The notes below the pieces were generated by a model. The model had not been told where the DNA came from, did not search any database, and saw nothing but the letters and a program-made list of their open reading frames with translations. Positions 15,916-23,870 of a stretch of 36,292 bases of DNA are shown here, piece after piece; position 1 is the stretch's first letter, and each line of letters starts with the position of its first letter. Origin of the DNA: Acidobacteriota bacterium (GTDB taxonomy: Bacteria > Acidobacteriota > Thermoanaerobaculia > UBA5066); contig JAKPXO010000231.1 in NCBI GenBank assembly GCA_029567505.1, positions 1-36,292 on the forward strand, given 5' to 3'. Made by a program: the position numbers and the translations under genes.

Positions 15916-16380
15916 GTGAAGGCTCGCTCCCGCGTCCGCGGCTACTCGCTCGTCGAGCTCGTCGTCGTCGTCACGATCATCCTGACGCTGACGGCGATGA
16001 TCGTGCCGGTGGCGCGGTTCAACTGGACGCGGATGAAGGAGATGGAGCTGAAGGAGGCGCTTCGGACGATGCGCACGGCGATCGACGAGCACAAGCGCCT
16101 CTCGGACCAGGGGCTCATCCCGGTCGAGCTCGACACCGAGGGCTACCCGAAGGAGCTGGAGGATCTCGTGAAGGGGATCGAGCTCGTCGGGCAGGTCAAG
16201 AAGACGCAGCGGTTCCTTCGGAAGATCCCGATCGACCCGATGACCGGGGAGGCGGAATGGGGCCTCCGGAGCCTCCAGGACGACCCCGACTCGACGAGCT
16301 GGGGTCGACAGAACGTCTACGACGTCTACTCTCTCTCGGAGAGTACGGCGCTCGACGGGACGAAGTACAAGGACTGGTGA
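15916..16380 (+). CDS. gspG: type II secretion pseudopilin (GspG-like)
   Basis: This 154-residue protein starts at GTG 15916 with GAGG five bases before. The short basic leader is cut after Gly in RG|YSLVELVVVVTI, with the key Glu at position +5. A typical hydrophobic N-terminal helix follows, and then a GspG-like C-terminal domain (KIPIDPMTGEAEWGLRSLQD, YDVYSLSESTALDGTKYKDW). The DP..G..W layout and the acidic, aromatic end are usual for major pseudopilin GspG with its calcium site. It is likely the main subunit of the pseudopilus built by the upstream genes. No prepilin peptidase gene is present in the window. Confidence 0.9.
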   Translation: MKARSRVRGYSLVELVVVVTIILTLTAMIVPVARFNWTRMKEMELKEALRTMRTAIDEHKRLSDQGLIPVELDTEGYPKELEDLVKGIELVGQVKKTQRFLRKIPIDPMTGEAEWGLRSLQDDPDSTSWGRQNVYDVYSLSESTALDGTKYKDW

Positions 16381-16385
16381 CGACG

Positions 16386-16901
16386 ATGCCCCCTGAAGAG
16401 ACTCTCGCCCCTCAGCCTCCCCTCCGGTCCTCGAAAGACCGTGGCTTTACGCTCATCGGCTCGCCGGGGGGCTTCCCGCTGGTTGCCCCCCGGACCCCCC
16501 CTGCTTCGACGAAGCACCGTGGCTTCACGCTCATCGAGTTGCTCGTCGTGATGGCGATCATCGGGACGCTCGCGGCGATCGGCATCCCGATGCTGATGAA
16601 CACGCCGATCAAGGCGAAGGAGGCGGCGCTGAAGGAGAACCTCTTCACGTTCCGCTCCTGCCTCGACCAGTACAAGGCCGACAAGGGCCACTACCCCGAG
16701 TCGCTCGAGGTGCTGGTCTCGGAGAAGTACATCCGGAAGGTCCCGGTCGACCCGTTCACGAAGTCGGCCGACACGTGGGAGCTCGTCTACGAGGAGCCCG
16801 ACTCGGCCGAGGCCGCCTCCGAGGAGCCGCCGGGCATCATCGACGTCAAGTCGGGCTCCGATATGACCGCGATCGACGGGACGCCGTACAACACGTGGTG
16901 A
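16386..16901 (+). CDS. pseudopilin with a duplicated prepilin leader motif
   Basis: This 171-residue GspG-like pseudopilin carries the prepilin motif twice. The first is KDRG|FTLIG at residues 18-25, with G20 as the cut site but Gly in place of Glu at +5. The second is KHRG|FTLIELL, cut after G46 with Glu at E51, and is followed by the hydrophobic helix. Only the second should give a functional subunit, leaving a 46-residue leader that is unusually long. No start codon exists between the two copies. The DNA shows why: a 20-base segment is repeated 78 bases apart, in frame (see repeat). The C-terminal half (KADKGHYPESLEVLVSEKYI, DPFTKSADTWELVYEEPDSA) is GspG-like, and it ends IDGTPYNTW. Confidence 0.86.
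   Translation: MPPEETLAPQPPLRSSKDRGFTLIGSPGGFPLVAPRTPPASTKHRGFTLIELLVVMAIIGTLAAIGIPMLMNTPIKAKEAALKENLFTFRSCLDQYKADKGHYPESLEVLVSEKYIRKVPVDPFTKSADTWELVYEEPDSAEAASEEPPGIIDVKSGSDMTAIDGTPYNTW
16439..16536 (+). repeat. in-frame 20-bp direct repeat flanking a 58-bp palindrome-rich insert
   Basis: The segment at 16439-16458 recurs at 16517-16536 with one mismatch (19 of 20). The 78-base offset is exactly 26 codons. The 58 bases between hold a 9-bp perfect inverted repeat, CCGGGGGGC (16464-16472) and GCCCCCCGG (16485-16493), and a second palindrome GCTTCG-A-CGAAGC (16503-16515). This resembles insertion of a small palindromic element with a duplicated flank, or a local tandem duplication followed by drift. 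I see no other copy in the window. Confidence 0.75.
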
Positions 16902-17482
16902 AGGCCGGCCGGGCGGCGGGGCGCCGGGGGCGCGGCGGGGGCTACACGCTCGTGGCGCTCCTCGTCGGGATGACGGTCGCTTCGATCCTCATCGCGGCCG
17001 TCCTCCCGCTCGCCTCGGCCCAGGCCCAGCGTGAGAAGGAGGCCGAGCTCGTTTTCCGGGGCCTCCAGTACGCGGAGGGAATCCGTGTCTTCCGTCGCCG
17101 CTTCGGGCGGTATCCGAACTCGCTGGGCGAGCTCCTCGAGGTGAAGCCGCGGAGCGTCCGGCAGCTCTGGAAGGACCCGATGACGAAGGACGGCGAGTGG
17201 GGAATCATCTCCCTCGAGGGGACCGCGGTCGTTCCGCCCTCCACGGGGCTGAAGGGGCGGCCGACGCCGACGCCCACGCCGACGCCGACGCCGAGTCCGT
17301 TCAAGCCGCCGCCGGGCGCGGGCGGCGGGGACCGAACGGGGCCAGTCCTGGGCGTCTACTCGAAGTCGACCGAGCGGGGCTATCGGCTCTGGGAAGGGCG
17401 CGAGGCCTACAACGAGTGGAAGTTCACGGAGGCGAGCCTGACGAGCAAGGGGCGGTCCGGAAGCGGACCGGGGATCAACTGA
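16898..17482 (+). CDS. third pseudopilin-like protein, lacking Glu+5, with PT-repeat linker
   Basis: This 194-residue protein starts at a GTG overlapping the previous stop (GTGA). A basic, Gly-rich leader ends GGG|YTLVALLVGMTVASILI, a prepilin-type site, but position +5 is Ala rather than Glu. Loss of this Glu is a feature of tip pseudopilins such as GspK. The soluble part (ELVFRGLQYAEGIRVFRRRF, DPMTKDGEWGIISLEG) resembles GspG-like minor pseudopilins. It is interrupted by a PTPTPTPTPTPSP linker at about residues 121-135. It is probably a minor or tip subunit of the pseudopilus made by this operon. It is the last gene of the run. Confidence 0.82.
   Translation: MKAGRAAGRRGRGGGYTLVALLVGMTVASILIAAVLPLASAQAQREKEAELVFRGLQYAEGIRVFRRRFGRYPNSLGELLEVKPRSVRQLWKDPMTKDGEWGIISLEGTAVVPPSTGLKGRPTPTPTPTPTPSPFKPPPGAGGGDRTGPVLGVYSKSTERGYRLWEGREAYNEWKFTEASLTSKGRSGSGPGIN
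17260..17294 (+). repeat. CCGACG-type short tandem repeat coding a Pro-Thr linker
   Basis: Near-perfect repeats of CCGACG and CCCACG code alternating Pro-Thr. A similar tract in the PilP-like gene lies at about 13254-13278. Such tracts can vary in length without a frameshift because the unit is six bases. Confidence 0.6.
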
Positions 17483-17493
17483 AGCGGGGTGAT

Positions 17494-17518
17494 GCCGTCG
17501 AGCGAAAGCTCCGGCGGC
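17494..17518 (+). terminator. GNRA-loop hairpin after the secretion operon
   Basis: A stem of about ten pairs with one G-T wobble and one bulged C closes on a GAAA tetraloop (AGC GAAA GCT). It lies just 12 bases after the last pseudopilin stop. There is no T-run after it, so it may be a 3'-end stabiliser or a weak or Rho-assisted terminator. Confidence 0.4.
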
Positions 17519-17544
17519 AAGCCGTGATCTCCGGCTCGCGCGGG

Positions 17545-17550
17545 TAAGAT
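17545..17550 (+). promoter_or_regulatory. candidate -10 box for a leaderless M16 peptidase mRNA
   Basis: TAAGAT ends seven bases before the GTG start of the M16 gene, and there is no ribosome binding site. The expected transcription start would coincide with the GTG. No clear -35 element is visible. Confidence 0.35.
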
Positions 17551-17557
17551 CCGCGCC

Positions 17558-18841
17558 GTGGAAACGCGGACCCTCGGCGACGGCCTGACCGTCTGGCTCG
17601 ACCCGATGCGCGACGTGCGAAGCGTCGCGCTCGGCGTCTATGTGGCGGGCGGCTCGGCCGACGAGGAGCCCTCCGACCTCGGCTCGACGCACTTCCTCGA
17701 GCACCTCCTCTTCCGGCGGGCCCGGCGCCGCACGGGTGCCGACATCGCCCGGACGACCGACCGCCTCGGCGGCGACTGCGACGCCTACACGACGAAGGAG
17801 TGGATGGCCGTCCACGCCCGGACCCCGTCCGAGCGGCTCCGCGACGCGCTCTCGCTTCTCCTCGACCTGACCGAGGCGCCCGCCTTCACCGCCGACGACG
17901 TCGAGACGGAACGGAAGGTGATCCTCGAGGAGATGGCCGAGGCGAGCGACGTTCCGGAGGACCGCCTCCACGAGACGTTCGTCCGCTCCTACTGGCCCGA
18001 CCATCCGCTCGGCGCCCCGATCCTCGGGACGGAGGAGACGGTCGGCGCGCTCACGCGCGCCCGGCTCGTTCGCCGTTTCCGCGAGGTCTTCCGCCCGGAG
18101 CGGACGCTCCTCGTCGCCGTCGGCGCGTTCGAGCCGGAGGCTTTCCTGAAGCTCCTCTCGACCGAGAGGCGAAGGCGCCGGCACGTCGCGGCTCCGCTCG
18201 GCCCCGCCCGCCCGGCCGGTCCCTCCCCGCGCGGAAAGCGCTGCGCCTTCCACATCCCGCGGCCCGACCTGAACCAGACGCACCTCCTCGTCGGCACCCC
18301 GGCGCCGGCCTACGCAGACCGGCTCGTCCCGGCGGCGTGGCTCCTCTCCGTCGTCCTCGGCGGCGGCGTCTCCTCGCGCCTCTGGCGGCGCGTCCGCGAG
18401 CGGCACGGCCTCGCCTACCAGGTGGGGGCGGGCCTCTCGCTCCACCGGGACGGGGGGATGGCGCTCATCGAGGCCGCCACGGCGCCGAAGAAGCTCCCGA
18501 AGCTCGTCCGCGCGACCGGCGCGGTCCTGCGCGAGCTCCGGCAGACCGGCGTGACGCGCGCCGAGCTCCGCCGCGCGAAGGACCAGGTCCGCGCCGAGGT
18601 CGCGATGTCGCTCGAGTCGACCTCCTCGCGGAGGGAGTCGGCCGCGCGCGGCTGGTTCTATCGCGGACGCCCGTGGGAGGCCGACGAGACGATCGCCTCG
18701 ATGGAAGCCGTCACCGCGGCCGACGTCGACGACGCGATCGCCGCCCTCTTCGGCGAGCCCGACGCCTCCGGCTTCGGCGTGACCGGCCCCACCCTCGTCG
18801 GCGCCACCGTCGACGACCTCGCGGGCGAGCTCGCGGCGTGA
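17558..18841 (+). CDS. M16-family zinc metallopeptidase (processing-protease type)
   Basis: This 427-residue protein is the size of a single-chain M16B peptidase. The inverted zinc motif HxxEH is H45-F-L-E48-H49 ([10 protein letters not shown]), and the further Glu ligand lies in [11 protein letters not shown] (residues 116-126). [12 protein letters not shown] and [18 protein letters not shown] are the usual family blocks, the latter providing the substrate-binding Arg/Tyr region. It degrades peptides in the cytoplasm or periplasm; no signal peptide is visible, so I favour the cytoplasm. A dUTPase gene starts in its stop codon. The M16-dut neighbour pair is common in several bacterial phyla. 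Confidence 0.92.
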   Translation: METRTLGDGLTVWLDPMRDVRSVALGVYVAGGSADEEPSDLGSTHFLEHLLFRRARRRTGADIARTTDRLGGDCDAYTTKEWMAVHARTPSERLRDALSLLLDLTEAPAFTADDVETERKVILEEMAEASDVPEDRLHETFVRSYWPDHPLGAPILGTEETVGALTRARLVRRFREVFRPERTLLVAVGAFEPEAFLKLLSTERRRRRHVAAPLGPARPAGPSPRGKRCAFHIPRPDLNQTHLLVGTPAPAYADRLVPAAWLLSVVLGGGVSSRLWRRVRERHGLAYQVGAGLSLHRDGGMALIEAATAPKKLPKLVRATGAVLRELRQTGVTRAELRRAKDQVRAEVAMSLESTSSRRESAARGWFYRGRPWEADETIASMEAVTAADVDDAIAALFGEPDASGFGVTGPTLVGATVDDLAGELAA

Positions 18842-19299
18842 CCCCCGGCGCGAGCGTCACGGTCCGCTTCCGGCTCCGAGCGGAGTGCGCGGACCTCGGC
18901 CCGCCTCTCTACGCGAGCGACCTCGCCGCCGGGGCCGACCTGCGCGCGGCGCTCGATGCGCCGCTGACGCTCGCCCCCGGCGCGCGCGCCGTCGTGCCGA
19001 CCGGCCTGACGCTCGAGATTCCGCCCGGCTTCGAGGCGCAGGTGCGCGCCCGTTCCGGCCTCGCGCTGAAGAAGGGCCTCGCGCTCGCGAACGGCGTCGG
19101 GACGATCGACGCCGACTACCGCGGCGAGGTCGGCGTGATCGTCGTGAACCTCGGCGCCGAGCCGGTCACGATCGAGCGCGGCGAGCGGATCGCCCAGCTC
19201 GTCGTCGCCCCGGTCGTCCGCGCCGTCTTCGAGAGGGCGCCCGAGCTGAACGGCACCGCCCGCGGCGCGGGGGGCTTCGGCTCGACGGGGACCGCGTGA
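18838..19299 (+). CDS. dut: dUTP diphosphatase
   Basis: This 153-residue protein is a trimeric-type dUTPase with all five motifs: AGADLRA (31-37), [11 protein letters not shown] (70-80), [11 protein letters not shown] (87-97, with the catalytic Asp), [11 protein letters not shown] (112-122) and RGAGGFGST (142-150, the flexible Gly-rich tail over the active site). It hydrolyses dUTP to dUMP and pyrophosphate, keeping uracil out of DNA and feeding dTMP synthesis. The start is GTG 18838, overlapping the M16 stop by four bases, and the next gene overlaps its own stop in the same way. Confidence 0.96.
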   Translation: MTPGASVTVRFRLRAECADLGPPLYASDLAAGADLRAALDAPLTLAPGARAVVPTGLTLEIPPGFEAQVRARSGLALKKGLALANGVGTIDADYRGEVGVIVVNLGAEPVTIERGERIAQLVVAPVVRAVFERAPELNGTARGAGGFGSTGTA

Positions 19300-20078
19300 T
19301 CGAGATCGCCTTCCTCGGCTCGGGCTCGACCGGCAACTGCGCCGTCGTCCGCTCCGGGCGGACGACGCTCCTCCTCGACGCCGGCCTCTCGCCGCGGCAG
19401 ATCTCCGTCCGGCTCGCCAAGCTCGGCGCCTCGCTCGACGACGTCTCGGCCCTCCTCCTGACGCACGAGCACTCCGACCACGTCTCCGCGGCCGCGGCCC
19501 TCGTGACGAAGCGGGGCCTCCCGGTCTACGGCACCGCCGGCACGCTCGCGAAGGCGGGCCTCCCGGGGCCGCTCTTCGCCGACCTGCGCGTCGTCCGCGA
19601 CGGTGACGAGCTTCCCTTCGGAAACGGCGACCTCACCATCCGCGTCACGGCCACGCCCCACGACGGCGTCGACCCGTGCTGCTACGTCTTCGCCAGCGGC
19701 TCCGGCCGCCGCGCCGGCGTCGCGACCGACCTCGGTCACCTTTCGAAGAAGGTCCTCGCGGCCCTCGCCGGCTGCGACGTGATCGGCCTCGAGGCGAACC
19801 ACGACGTCGACGTCCTCCGCGAGGGGGCCTACCCGGCCTTCCTGAAGAAGCGGATCCTCTCCGACGTGGGGCATCTCTCGAACGACGCGGCGGCCGACGG
19901 CCTGGAGCGCCTCGTCGGGGAGCGGACGCGGACGCTCGTCGGCCTCCACCTCTCCCAGAACAACAACACGCCGACCCTCGCGGGGCGCGCGCTCCGCCGG
20001 GGTCTCGAGCGGCTCGGGGCGCACGTCGCCCTCGAGCTCGCGGGGCCGTCCTCCCCGACCGGGTGGTTCCGGGCGTGA
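19296..20078 (+). CDS. MBL-fold metallo-hydrolase (YycJ/WalJ-like)
   Basis: This 260-residue metallo-beta-lactamase-fold protein has the zinc motif H57-E-H59-S-D61-H62 ([10 protein letters not shown]). [17 protein letters not shown] at the N-terminus is characteristic of the YycJ/WalJ subgroup. Further ligand blocks are ATDLGHLS and [10 protein letters not shown], and the end [12 protein letters not shown] is also subgroup-like. These are metal-dependent, probably exonuclease-type hydrolases linked to DNA repair or cell-wall regulation in Firmicutes. The role here is not known. Starts at GTG 19296 in the dut stop codon, so M16, dut and this gene form one operon. Confidence 0.9.
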   Translation: MIEIAFLGSGSTGNCAVVRSGRTTLLLDAGLSPRQISVRLAKLGASLDDVSALLLTHEHSDHVSAAAALVTKRGLPVYGTAGTLAKAGLPGPLFADLRVVRDGDELPFGNGDLTIRVTATPHDGVDPCCYVFASGSGRRAGVATDLGHLSKKVLAALAGCDVIGLEANHDVDVLREGAYPAFLKKRILSDVGHLSNDAAADGLERLVGERTRTLVGLHLSQNNNTPTLAGRALRRGLERLGAHVALELAGPSSPTGWFRA

Positions 20079-20143
20079 GGCGCGGTCCGGCTGCGCGCGG
20101 CGCGCACGACGATCGGGGAGGGCCGCGACCGGCCGCCCGCCCC

Positions 20144-20150
20144 AGGAGGA
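20144..20150 (+). promoter_or_regulatory. strong ribosome binding site of purS
   Basis: AGGAGGA ends four bases before the purS ATG. It is one of the few perfect Shine-Dalgarno sequences in a window where many genes start by overlap instead. Confidence 0.7.
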
Positions 20151-20154
20151 ACGC

Positions 20155-20397
20155 ATGAAGGTCCAGGTCACGGTCGTCCCGAAGTCCGGAGTCCTCGATC
20201 CGCAGGGGAAGGCGATCGCCGGCGCGCTCACCCGCCTCGGCTTCCCGGGAGTCGGGGACGTGCGGGCGGGGAAGGTCTTCCGCGTCGAGGTCGAGGCGAA
20301 CGACGCCGCCGAGGCGAAGGCGCTCGCCGAGCAGATGGCCGTCAAGCTCCTCTGCAACCCGGTCATCGAGGAGTTCGAGGCCGAGGTGCTCGGGTGA
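20155..20397 (+). CDS. purS: phosphoribosylformylglycinamidine synthase subunit PurS
   Basis: This 80-residue protein is of normal PurS size. It is the small dimer subunit that docks PurQ to PurL in FGAM synthase (purine step 4). Typical blocks: VVPKSGVLDPQGKAIAGALT, RLGFPGVGDVRAGKVFRVEV and the end MAVKLLCNPVIEEFEAEVL. It has its own strong ribosome binding site after a 76-base gap, so the pur pair may be transcribed separately from the upstream operon. The purQ start overlaps its stop. Confidence 0.95.
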   Translation: MKVQVTVVPKSGVLDPQGKAIAGALTRLGFPGVGDVRAGKVFRVEVEANDAAEAKALAEQMAVKLLCNPVIEEFEAEVLG

Positions 20398-21116
20398 GCT
20401 CCGGCGCGAGGCCGCGCGTCTCGGTCGTCCTCTTCCCCGGCTCGAACTGCGACCACGACGCCGTCCACGCCGTCGAGACGGCGATCGGCGCCGACGCGCG
20501 CCTCGTCTGGCACGACGGCACCGACCTCGGCCGTCCCGACCTCGTCGTCCTCCCCGGCGGTTTCTCCTACGGCGACTACCTCCGCTGCGGCGCCCTCGCC
20601 CGCTTCTCCCCCGTGATGGACTCGGTCCGCGACTTCGCGGAGAACGGCGGCCCGGTCCTCGGCATCTGCAACGGCTTCCAAGTCCTCTGCGAGGCGGGGC
20701 TCCTGCCGGGCGCGCTCCTCGCGAACTCCGGCCAGCGCTTCCTCTGCCAGGACGTCTTCGTCCGCGTCGAGACGATCCGGACCCCCTTCACGGCCGACCT
20801 GACGAAGGGCGACGTCCTCCGGCTTCCGATCGCGCACGGCGACGGCAACTGGCGGGCCGAGGAGGCGACGTGGGACGACGTCGTCGCGCACGACCAGGTC
20901 GTCTTCCGCTACTGCGATCCGGCCGGCGAGCGGGTCCCCTCCGCGAACCCGAATGGCTCGCACGACGACGTCGCCGGCGTCTGCAACCGCGCGCGGAACG
21001 TCGTCGGCCTGATGCCGCACCCCGAGCGCGCCTCCGAGGAGATCCTCGGCAACGCCGACGGAGCGAGGCTTTTCCGCTCCTTCGCGGCGGGGCTGCTCGT
21101 CGGCCGCTCGGCCTGA
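20394..21116 (+). CDS. purQ: phosphoribosylformylglycinamidine synthase glutaminase subunit PurQ
   Basis: This 240-residue class I glutamine amidotransferase supplies ammonia to FGAM synthase. The nucleophile is C92 in GPVLGICNGFQVLCE, with the catalytic pair H209 and E211 in LMPHPERA. VVLFPGSNCDHDAV and LPGGFSYGDYLRCGALARF are PurQ signatures. It starts at GTG 20394, overlapping the purS stop (GTGA). No purL is next to it; the following genes are on the other strand, so the large subunit must be elsewhere. Confidence 0.96.
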   Translation: MSSGARPRVSVVLFPGSNCDHDAVHAVETAIGADARLVWHDGTDLGRPDLVVLPGGFSYGDYLRCGALARFSPVMDSVRDFAENGGPVLGICNGFQVLCEAGLLPGALLANSGQRFLCQDVFVRVETIRTPFTADLTKGDVLRLPIAHGDGNWRAEEATWDDVVAHDQVVFRYCDPAGERVPSANPNGSHDDVAGVCNRARNVVGLMPHPERASEEILGNADGARLFRSFAAGLLVGRSA

Positions 21117-21182
21117 CGGGGGGGCCGCCGCCCGCGCGAGTTCCGCGAGGGGAGGGCCACGGGCTCTCGCCGGCGCGGCGCT

Positions 21183-22490
21183 TCAGGCGCCGAGCCGGAC
21201 GTCGAAACGGGTCGGGCCGCCGGGCGGGCCGGCGAGCGAGTACGGGAAGCCGTGCGCCGCGAGGACCTCGCGGACGAATGTCAGCCCGACGCCCTGCCCC
21301 TCCGGCTTCGTCGTGAAGAACGGAGTGAAGAGCTGCGCTTCGACTTCGGGCGGGATCCCGGGCCCGCTGTCGACGACCTCGATCCGTCCGGCGCCCGCCG
21401 CCGAGGTCCGGAGCGTCACGCCTCCGCCGCGGCCGGCCGCCTCGATGCCGTTCTTGACGACGTTGAAGAGGGCCTGCTCGAAGAGCGCGGCGTCGAGCGG
21501 AACGGGGCGCAGCGCCGGGTCGGCCTCGAGCGCGAGCGCCACGCCGTGCCGCTCGGCGAGCGGCCCGAGGAGGACGAGGACGGAGCGGGCGAGGGCGTTC
21601 GGATCGGTCGGGCCGAGGCGTGGCGCCGGCACCCTCACGACCTCGGCGAGCGAGCGCATGAAGGCGTTCAGCCGCTCGGTCCTCTCCCGCGAGACGCGGA
21701 GCGCCTCGACGAAGTCGGCCCGGTCCTCCTCCGGAACGCGCGGCGCGAGGGAGAGGAGCGAGCCGAGAAGCGACCCGACGGCGGCCCCCGTGTTGTTCAC
21801 CTCGTGGGAGGTCATCCGGATCAGCTTCTCGTAGGCCGCCTTCTCCGAGAGCCGGAGCTCCTCCGTCAGCTCGTCGAGGAGGAAGAACGCCCGCGGGAAG
21901 CCGCGGTCGAGGAAGTGCGAGCGGCGGGCTCGGACACGCCGTCCGCTCCCGAGGGGAACGACGCGGGAGCCGCCGGCCGGCAGCTGGGCGAGCGCCTCGG
22001 CGAGCGGACCCGCGAGCCCGGCGAGCGGCCGGCCGCGGAGGGCCCCGGCGTCCGCGCCGAGGAGCGCCGCCGCCGCGCGGCTGACGGTGTCGACATTCCC
22101 GTCGAGGTCGAGCGTGACGACGCCGAGCGGCGAGGCCTCGAGGACCTTCTCGAGGAACGCCTGCCGCTCCTCCTGCCGGACCCTCTCGGCCTGGAGGCGC
22201 GAGAGCATCTCGTTGAAGAGGTCGACGAGGGCGTCCAGCTCGGGCGTGCCGGTCGTCCGGAGGCGCGTGCCGAGCTCGCCGGCGCGGAGGAGCTCGGCGC
22301 CGTCGCGGAGCGCCTCCATCGGCGCGGCGAGACGGCGGACGAGGAGCGCCCCGGCGAGCGCGGAGAGGACGAACGCGGCCTCCGCGGCGAGGAGCCATCC
22401 CGGGCGATCGCGCAGGAGCGGGACGGCGAGGAGGGCGAGCGCGGCGTGGAGGACGAGGAGGTAGAGGAGCGCGCGGGCCGACCAGCTCAC
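21183..22490 (-). CDS. membrane sensor histidine kinase (NtrB/NtrY-type partner of the adjacent activator)
   Basis: This 435-residue protein starts at GTG 22490 overlapping the regulator stop. Two membrane helices lie within residues 6-55, with almost no periplasmic loop between them. A HAMP-like linker (RRLAAPMEALRDGAELLRAG) and a PAS domain (ASPLGVVTLDLDGNVDTVSR) follow. The phospho-acceptor is H229 in MTSHEVNNTGAAVGSLL. ATP-binding boxes are FNVVKNGIEAAGRG, VVDSGPGIPP and FTPFFTTKPEGQGVGLTFVR. The H-box lacks the usual Pro after Asn, as in other NtrY-like kinases. The near-absent sensor loop suggests it senses within the membrane or through PAS. It should phosphorylate the NtrC-type regulator encoded just before it. 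Confidence 0.92.
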   Translation of the reverse strand: MSWSARALLYLLVLHAALALLAVPLLRDRPGWLLAAEAAFVLSALAGALLVRRLAAPMEALRDGAELLRAGELGTRLRTTGTPELDALVDLFNEMLSRLQAERVRQEERQAFLEKVLEASPLGVVTLDLDGNVDTVSRAAAALLGADAGALRGRPLAGLAGPLAEALAQLPAGGSRVVPLGSGRRVRARRSHFLDRGFPRAFFLLDELTEELRLSEKAAYEKLIRMTSHEVNNTGAAVGSLLGSLLSLAPRVPEEDRADFVEALRVSRERTERLNAFMRSLAEVVRVPAPRLGPTDPNALARSVLVLLGPLAERHGVALALEADPALRPVPLDAALFEQALFNVVKNGIEAAGRGGGVTLRTSAAGAGRIEVVDSGPGIPPEVEAQLFTPFFTTKPEGQGVGLTFVREVLAAHGFPYSLAGPPGGPTRFDVRLGA

Positions 22491-23866
22491 GGGGTGATCC
22501 CGTACTTCTCGAGCCTTCGGTAGAGCGCCCCGCGCGAGAGGCCGAGCTCCTCGGCGGCGCGGGAGAGGTTTCCGCCGTGCCGCGCGAGGCCGCGGACGAT
22601 CGCCTCCCGCTCGAGCTCCTCGAGCGTCCGCGAGGAGGCGGGCTCCTCGCGCCGCGCGCCCTCGTCCATCCCGGCGACGAACGCGAAGTCGGCGGCGCCG
22701 AGCGTCTCCTTCCCGGTCAGGAGGACGCTCCGCTCCACGAGGTGCTTCAGCTGCCGCACGTTCCCCGGCCAGGGGCGCGCGGCGAGCCACTCGCCGGCGT
22801 CGGGAGCGAGGACGAGCGGGCGGGAATGCCGCCGCGAGAGCTCTCCGAGGAACCGCGCGGCGAGGAACGGCACGTCGTCGGGGCGCTCCCGGAGAGGCGG
22901 GAGGCGGAGCGTGATCAGGTTCAGGCGGTAGAGGAGGTCCTCGCGGAAGGCGCCGCGCGCGACCGCCTCGCCGAGGTCGCGGTTCGTCGCCGACACGACG
23001 CGGACGTCGACGCTCCGCGTCACGCTCGTCCCGAGGACCTCGAACGTTCGGTCCTGGAGGACGCGCAGCAGCTTCACCTGCCCCGCCGGCTCGAGCTCGC
23101 CGACCTCGTCGAGGAAGATCGAGCCGCCGTCGGCGGCCGCGAAGCGGCCGACGCGGTCCTGCCGGGCGTCGGTGAAGGCCCCTCTCACGTGCCCGAACAT
23201 CTCGCTCTCGAAGAGCGTCGTCGGGACACCGCCGAGGTTCACCTTCACGAACGGCTTCTCCCGCCGCGGGCTGGCCCGGTGGATCGCCTCGGCGAGGAGC
23301 TCCTTGCCGGTGCCGCTCTCGCCCGTCACGAGGACCGAGGCGTCCGTCGGCGCGACGCGCGCGGCGAGCGCGAGGAGCTTCACGAGCTTCGGGTCGCGCC
23401 CGGCGAGCGGCGAGAAGGCGGGGGCCGCCTCGTCGAGCGCCTCGCGCGAGGGGACGTCGGACTCGCGGGCGGGGCCGACGCCGGAGAGGGCGAGCGCCGT
23501 GGCGACGGTCGAGAGGAGCCGCTCCGGGCTCCAGGGCTTCGTCACGAAGTCGGCCGCGCCGCCGCGCATCCCGCGGACGGCGAGCTCGATGGAGCCCCAG
23601 GCCGTCATCAGGACGACGGGGAGGCCCGGGTGCCGCTCGCGGAGGGAGGCGAGGAACGCGAGCCCCTCCTCGCCCGTCGTCCCGCGGGCGAAGTTCATGT
23701 CGGTCAGGACGAGGGCGGCCGGCGAGGCGGCGAGGCGGGAGAGGGCCTCCTCCGGCGACGCGGCGGCGGCGGGGCGATATCCCGCCTGCCGGAGGAGGAG
23801 GACGAGCGACGCCGCGACGGCGGAGTCGTCGTCGACGACGAGGACGGCGGCGGCGTCTCCCTTCAC
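22487..23866 (-). CDS. NtrC-family sigma-54-dependent response regulator
   Basis: This 459-residue protein has a receiver domain (acidic VDDD near residue 11, phospho-acceptor D56, T88 and K110). The AAA+ domain has Walker A GESGTGKE (182-189) and Walker B SIFLDEVGEL. The C-terminal Fis-type helix-turn-helix is NLSRAAEELGLSRGALYRRL. The sigma-54 contact loop reads GAFTDA (229-234) instead of the usual GAFTGA. It probably activates sigma-54 promoters in response to the following kinase, the likely target being the efflux operon directly upstream. It starts four bases after the second permease stop, so it is part of the same operon. DNA-binding specificity may match the GTCC-N6-GGAC dyads at 28352-28385. 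Confidence 0.95.
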   Translation of the reverse strand: MKGDAAAVLVVDDDSAVAASLVLLLRQAGYRPAAAASPEEALSRLAASPAALVLTDMNFARGTTGEEGLAFLASLRERHPGLPVVLMTAWGSIELAVRGMRGGAADFVTKPWSPERLLSTVATALALSGVGPARESDVPSREALDEAAPAFSPLAGRDPKLVKLLALAARVAPTDASVLVTGESGTGKELLAEAIHRASPRREKPFVKVNLGGVPTTLFESEMFGHVRGAFTDARQDRVGRFAAADGGSIFLDEVGELEPAGQVKLLRVLQDRTFEVLGTSVTRSVDVRVVSATNRDLGEAVARGAFREDLLYRLNLITLRLPPLRERPDDVPFLAARFLGELSRRHSRPLVLAPDAGEWLAARPWPGNVRQLKHLVERSVLLTGKETLGAADFAFVAGMDEGARREEPASSRTLEELEREAIVRGLARHGGNLSRAAEELGLSRGALYRRLEKYGITP

Positions 23867-23870
23867 GCCC

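Noticed and set aside
20079-20154. Purine riboswitch or operator before purS
   Set aside because: The 76-base gap has only short GC hairpins and no recognisable purine or PurR-type motif.
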